From NCBI GenBank assembly GCA_002345825.1, contig DDWD01000110.1, positions 1 to 8,219 on the forward strand: a stretch of 8,219 bases of DNA, read 5' to 3'. A model generated the notes under the pieces. The model saw only the letters and a list, made by a program, of their open reading frames with translations, did no database searches and had not been told where the DNA came from. Source of the DNA: Bacteroidales bacterium UBA2295 (GTDB lineage Bacteria > Bacteroidota > Bacteroidia > Bacteroidales > Tenuifilaceae). Positions within the stretch are counted from its first letter, which is position 1. Every line of letters starts with the position of its first letter. The position numbers and the translations under genes were made by a program. Shown one piece after another: positions 6,523 through 8,219 of this stretch.

Positions 6523-7009
6523 AAATAACCTCCAGATATTTTTCGAATTTTCCGAATATCTCTTTGCGTACCTCTTCGGCATCAAGAGTTTTTACATCAA
6601 TCCAATGGATATAAAAGAAATCATCTTTTATATCGATGGTGAGAGTTCCAGGCGTAAGGGTAATGGAGTTGGCCAAAATCATTCGCCCCATAGGCGATTT
6701 AAGCCTAGTTTTAACCTTTACAATACCAGGGTTAATGGGTAATTTTGGATTTATCACCCTAAGCGCTACGTTTACGTTTGACTTAATGAGCTCCCAAAGA
6801 AATACCACTAGATAGAGTATGGTATATAAAAACATCTTGGGCGTAAATCGCAACTTGCCAAATATCATGCTGCTCTTACCAAAAATTATGGCAAATAGTA
6901 ATGCTAGTACAACTCCAACCAATAGATTAATCGTCTGAAATGAGCCGGTTAGCATTAACCATATAAGCAGCAAAAGGACAAAAAGATTTGCTACATTTCT
7001 AATATTCAT
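6515..7009 (-). CDS. mrpE: MrpE/MbhA subunit, first gene of the operon
   Basis: This 164-residue protein belongs to the MnhE/MrpE family. The N-terminal half has three or four hydrophobic segments (about 8-43 and 58-76), with FLWELIKSNVNVALRV (70-85) at the membrane exit. The C-terminal half is a small soluble domain carrying the family signature NSITLTPGTLTID (114-126) and ending in a charged helix (about 142-164). The length is typical for MrpE. It leads the operon, as mrpE/mbhA does in Mbh- and Mbs-type clusters, whereas Mrp antiporter operons start with mrpA. The start at 7007-7009 has no Shine-Dalgarno site and lies downstream of a 235-base divergent intergenic region. Its 3' end contains the ribosome-binding site of mrpF. 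Confidence 0.92.
   Translation of the reverse strand: MNIRNVANLFVLLLLIWLMLTGSFQTINLLVGVVLALLFAIIFGKSSMIFGKLRFTPKMFLYTILYLVVFLWELIKSNVNVALRVINPKLPINPGIVKVKTRLKSPMGRMILANSITLTPGTLTIDIKDDFFYIHWIDVKTLDAEEVRKEIFGKFEKYLEVIYG
6529..6533 (-). promoter_or_regulatory. Shine-Dalgarno site deciding the mrpF start
   Basis: On the minus strand this reads GGAGG, six bases before the ATG at 6522. It is the reason for preferring the 86-residue MrpF over the 107-residue open frame. It lies within the last codons of mrpE. Confidence 0.75.
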
Positions 7010-7079
7010 CGCTTTAGTATGGATTAAAACTTAAGTTAATATACCAATTGCTTCTGTTTATATAGATATGTAAATGTAT

Positions 7080-7120
7080 ATATGTTATTTGGTTAACAAA
7101 GGGTTAAAATCATAACATAT
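7080..7120. repeat. 9-base inverted repeat with 23-base spacer in the divergent promoter region
   Basis: ATATGTTAT at 7080-7088 is a perfect inverted match to ATAACATAT at 7112-7120. Between the arms GGTTAA occurs twice, 11 bases apart (7091 and 7102), about one helical turn. The repeat adjoins the candidate minus-strand -7 element, so a role as a two-site operator or as a hairpin in the mrpE leader is possible. There is no U-tract, so it is not a plain terminator. The arms are AT-rich, so chance is a real alternative. Confidence 0.5.
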
Positions 7121-7176
7121 CAAAAGTAAATAGCTAAATTTGTTGGCCTAATTTTTCAACACAGGTATATATGTTT

Positions 7177-7192
7177 TGTGAAATAAATCACT
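7177..7192. promoter_or_regulatory. CRP-like palindrome TGTGA-N6-TCACT
   Basis: The sequence TGTGAAATAAATCACT matches nine of the ten specified bases of the Escherichia coli CRP half-sites (TGTGA-N6-TCACA). It is centred about 60 bases before the regulator start and about 175 bases before the mrpE start. Spacing and symmetry are right for a Crp/Fnr-family dimer. Which protein binds is open: the adjacent regulator lacks the Arg and Glu that CRP uses to read TGTGA. An autoregulatory site or a site for another family member are both possible. Confidence 0.45.
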
Positions 7193-7244
7193 ATATTTCA
7201 TCAAAATAGTTTTAAACCCTACACACAACTGAAACAATCTTATC

Positions 7245-7940
7245 ATGTTGTCAAATAATGCTAATAGCTGTCTTCTTTGTAAGTCTAAGGCCTCCTGCTT
7301 TTACTCCCTTAACCAGGAGGAACTTGGTTTTGCCGACTTGAATCGAGCGGAAATATTGTATCGGAAGGGGGAAATCCTGGCAAAGCAGGGCAATTTTTAT
7401 ACGCACATCATCTATTTGCAACAAGGGATGGTAAAAGTTTATAAAGAGCTATCCGATGGTAGTAATCTAATTCTCAATATTTTTAAGGAAGGAAGTTTGA
7501 TTGGATTGCCATTTCTTTTTAACAACCATCAGGTTCTTGACTACTCAGTTTCGGCCATACTGGATACGGTAGTATGCGCTATTGATAGAAAGACTGTGGA
7601 GAAACTTATTAGCGAAAACAGTGAATTTGCATCAAAAGTGGTTGGTATACTAAACCAATGTACGCTGTATAATTACGATAGAATTGTTAGCTTAACTCAT
7701 AAGCAGCTAAATGGCAGATTTGCTGATACGCTGCTCTTCCTATCAAAAAACATATATGAAAGCAATGATTTTAAACTAACCCTTAGCAGGAAAGACCTTG
7801 CTGAGTACACCGGAGTTTCGGTAATGAGCATTATTAGGGCAATTAAGGATTTTAAAACCGATGGTATCATAAATGTGAATGGAAATCACATCGAAATCCT
7901 TAAACCCGAGATGTTAGAAACAATCAGTAGAACGGGTTAA
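7245..7940 (+). CDS. Fnr-type transcription regulator with predicted oxygen-sensing [4Fe-4S] site
   Basis: This 231-residue protein belongs to the Crp/Fnr family. Residues about 30-120 form the cyclic-nucleotide-type beta barrel (KGEILAKQGNFYTHIIYLQQ, 41-60; Gly-rich turn KEGSLIGLP, 81-89). A dimerisation helix follows (about 125-160), then a winged helix-turn-helix (SRKDLAEYTGVSVMSIIRAI, 181-200, and a wing with NGNHIEIL). Cys9, Cys12, Cys18 and Cys111 reproduce the four cluster ligands of E. coli FNR (20, 23, 29, 122) with identical spacing, including a 93-residue gap and the local context VVCAI versus VCEI. This predicts an O2-labile [4Fe-4S] cluster controlling dimerisation. In the recognition helix, FNR Glu209 and Ser212 are replaced by Met194 and Ile197 while Arg213 is kept (Arg198), so the operator probably differs from TTGAT. 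It is transcribed away from the operon, which suggests a role in controlling it. Confidence 0.92.
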   Translation: MLSNNANSCLLCKSKASCFYSLNQEELGFADLNRAEILYRKGEILAKQGNFYTHIIYLQQGMVKVYKELSDGSNLILNIFKEGSLIGLPFLFNNHQVLDYSVSAILDTVVCAIDRKTVEKLISENSEFASKVVGILNQCTLYNYDRIVSLTHKQLNGRFADTLLFLSKNIYESNDFKLTLSRKDLAEYTGVSVMSIIRAIKDFKTDGIINVNGNHIEILKPEMLETISRTG

Positions 7941-8019
7941 CCAGTGAACCCTAAAGTACAACCTAAATAACGTGAGCTCGATGTAACGGGTTGATATAAG
8001 ACTCCACAAAATAAGGTAA

Positions 8020-8122
8020 TAAGGTTGGATATCTTTGGCTTGGCTCTGTTTACTATGGTTTAAAAAACCAAAATAAGGTTTATGAACTACAAGAAACCTT
8101 ACTATAAACTCAAATAACCTTA
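8020..8122. repeat. Nested inverted repeats built on TAAGGTT
   Basis: TAAGGTT at 8020-8026 pairs with AACCTTA at 8116-8122. Inside that pair, TAAGGTTT at 8074-8081 pairs perfectly with AAACCTTA at 8094-8101 around a 12-base loop. Between them a third small hairpin has stem TGGTTT (8056-8061)/AAACCA (8065-8070) with loop AAA. The arms could fold as a branched structure in RNA downstream of the regulator, but none is followed by a U-run. The function is unknown and the repeat may be degenerate mobile or spacer DNA. Confidence 0.4.
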
Positions 8123-8169
8123 GTAATAAAAACAAGTTACTACTGCAATTTTAGTGGAATGATTTTAGG

Positions 8170-8211
8170 GTTGGAAGACCGAAGACCGAAGACCGAAGTT
8201 GGAAGGTTGAA
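8170..8211. repeat. Degenerate 7-base tandem repeat array (six units)
   Basis: Six consecutive heptamers of the form GnnnGAA run without a break: GTTGGAA, then three copies of GACCGAA, then GTTGGAA and GGTTGAA. The three central units are identical. Similar short heptamer arrays are, to my recollection, common between genes in Bacteroidetes genomes, which supports the lineage guess. The array lies in noncoding DNA beyond the regulator. Its function is unknown and its copy number may vary. Confidence 0.8.
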
Positions 8212-8219
8212 GCATGTTA

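Larger units (their letters stand above)
7010..7244. other. Divergent intergenic control region between the mrp/mbs operon and the Fnr-type gene
   Basis: This 235-base, strongly AT-rich stretch separates two divergent genes and has no coding content that I can see, so it should contain both promoters. Matches to the Bacteroidetes -7 element TAnnTTTG occur on the minus strand at 7121-7128 (TACTTTTG, toward mrpE) and on the plus strand at 7135-7142 (TAAATTTG, toward the regulator). Neither has a TTG-type -33 element at the usual 17-23 base spacing, so both are weak candidates. The region also holds a CRP-like palindrome and a 9-base inverted repeat, listed separately. Confidence 0.6.
7941..8219. 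other. Intergenic region after the Fnr-type gene, no gene recognised
   Basis: These 279 bases reach the window edge. A minus-strand open frame (7914-8135) would give a 73-residue basic, aromatic-rich peptide that resembles no family I know and overlaps the regulator end, so I do not call it. I see no tRNA or RNA gene. The stretch contains several short inverted repeats and a heptamer array, listed separately, but no hairpin followed by a clear U-tract. Confidence 0.6.

Noticed and set aside
6523..6585. Longer N-terminus for MrpF (start at 6585)
   Set aside because: The added basic segment is unlike MrpF proteins, and a good GGAGG lies six bases before the ATG at 6522.
1474..7009. Plain Mrp Na+/H+ antiporter operon
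   Set aside because: The large MrpA pump domain is absent and NuoH- and NuoB-like redox subunits follow in the same operon, so it is a redox-driven complex.
7934..7951. GGGTT/AACCC hairpin at the end of the regulator gene as a terminator
   Set aside because: The stem is only 5 bases, it overlaps the stop codon and no U-run follows.
8056..8070. TGGTTT-AAA-AAACCA hairpin as a terminator
   Set aside because: The short AT-rich stem lacks a U-tract on either strand side, so I list it only as part of the repeat cluster.
7914..8135. Minus-strand open frame of 73 codons
   Set aside because: It overlaps the end of the regulator, resembles no known family, has no ribosome-binding site and lies in repeat-bearing noncoding DNA.

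Overview
The window holds most of one long leftward (minus-strand) operon for a membrane-bound respiratory complex of the Mrp/Mbh/complex I family. A divergent single-gene unit on the plus strand encodes an Fnr-type regulator. The DNA is AT-leaning with AT-rich intergenic stretches. The heptamer repeat array at the right end, the partial use of Shine-Dalgarno sites and the style of the proteins suggest an anaerobic or facultative member of the Bacteroidetes. That assignment is inference from general appearance only.

Operon, in transcription order from position 7009 down to 1: MrpE (6515-7009), MrpF (6262-6522), MrpG (5906-6262), an MbhD/DUF4040 subunit (5667-5909), a fused MbhE-MbhF(MrpB) subunit (4973-5674), MrpC/NuoK-like (4596-4970), a 1042-residue protein with two complete MrpD/NuoN-like ion-pump units plus a C-terminal tail (1474-4602), a NuoH/MbhM-like subunit (568-1473), and a NuoB/MbhJ-like iron-sulfur subunit whose end runs off the left edge (1-539). 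The genes overlap or abut by a few bases, except for 28 bases before the last one. The NuoC- and NuoD-like subunits and the ferredoxin-like subunit expected of such a complex would lie beyond position 1 and cannot be seen.

The set of modules and their order (A-B-C-D-E/F-G-H-H'-M-J) match, from memory, the archaeal membrane-bound sulfane reductase MBS (formerly Mbx) better than the H2-evolving hydrogenase MBH. There are two antiporter-like pumps instead of one, and the M (NuoH-like) gene precedes J. Here the two pumps are joined in one polypeptide. The NuoB-like subunit has a single Cys where complex I has a Cys-Cys pair, so only three of the four classical cluster ligands remain. A three-Cys, site-differentiated cluster is the feature proposed to carry out sulfur reduction in MBS. 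The best reading is a bacterial MBS/Ehr-like ferredoxin-dependent, ion-pumping reductase. The electron acceptor is unknown and the diagnostic NuoD-like subunit lies outside the window.

The regulator (7245-7940) has four Cys in exactly the Escherichia coli FNR arrangement (C-x2-C-x5-C, then a Cys 93 residues later), so it is probably an oxygen-sensing [4Fe-4S] protein. The 235-base divergent intergenic region carries a 16-base CRP-like palindrome and a 9-base inverted repeat. Oxygen-responsive control of the operon is a natural hypothesis but is not shown by the sequence. The last 279 bases hold no credible gene, only inverted repeats and six consecutive 7-base units.
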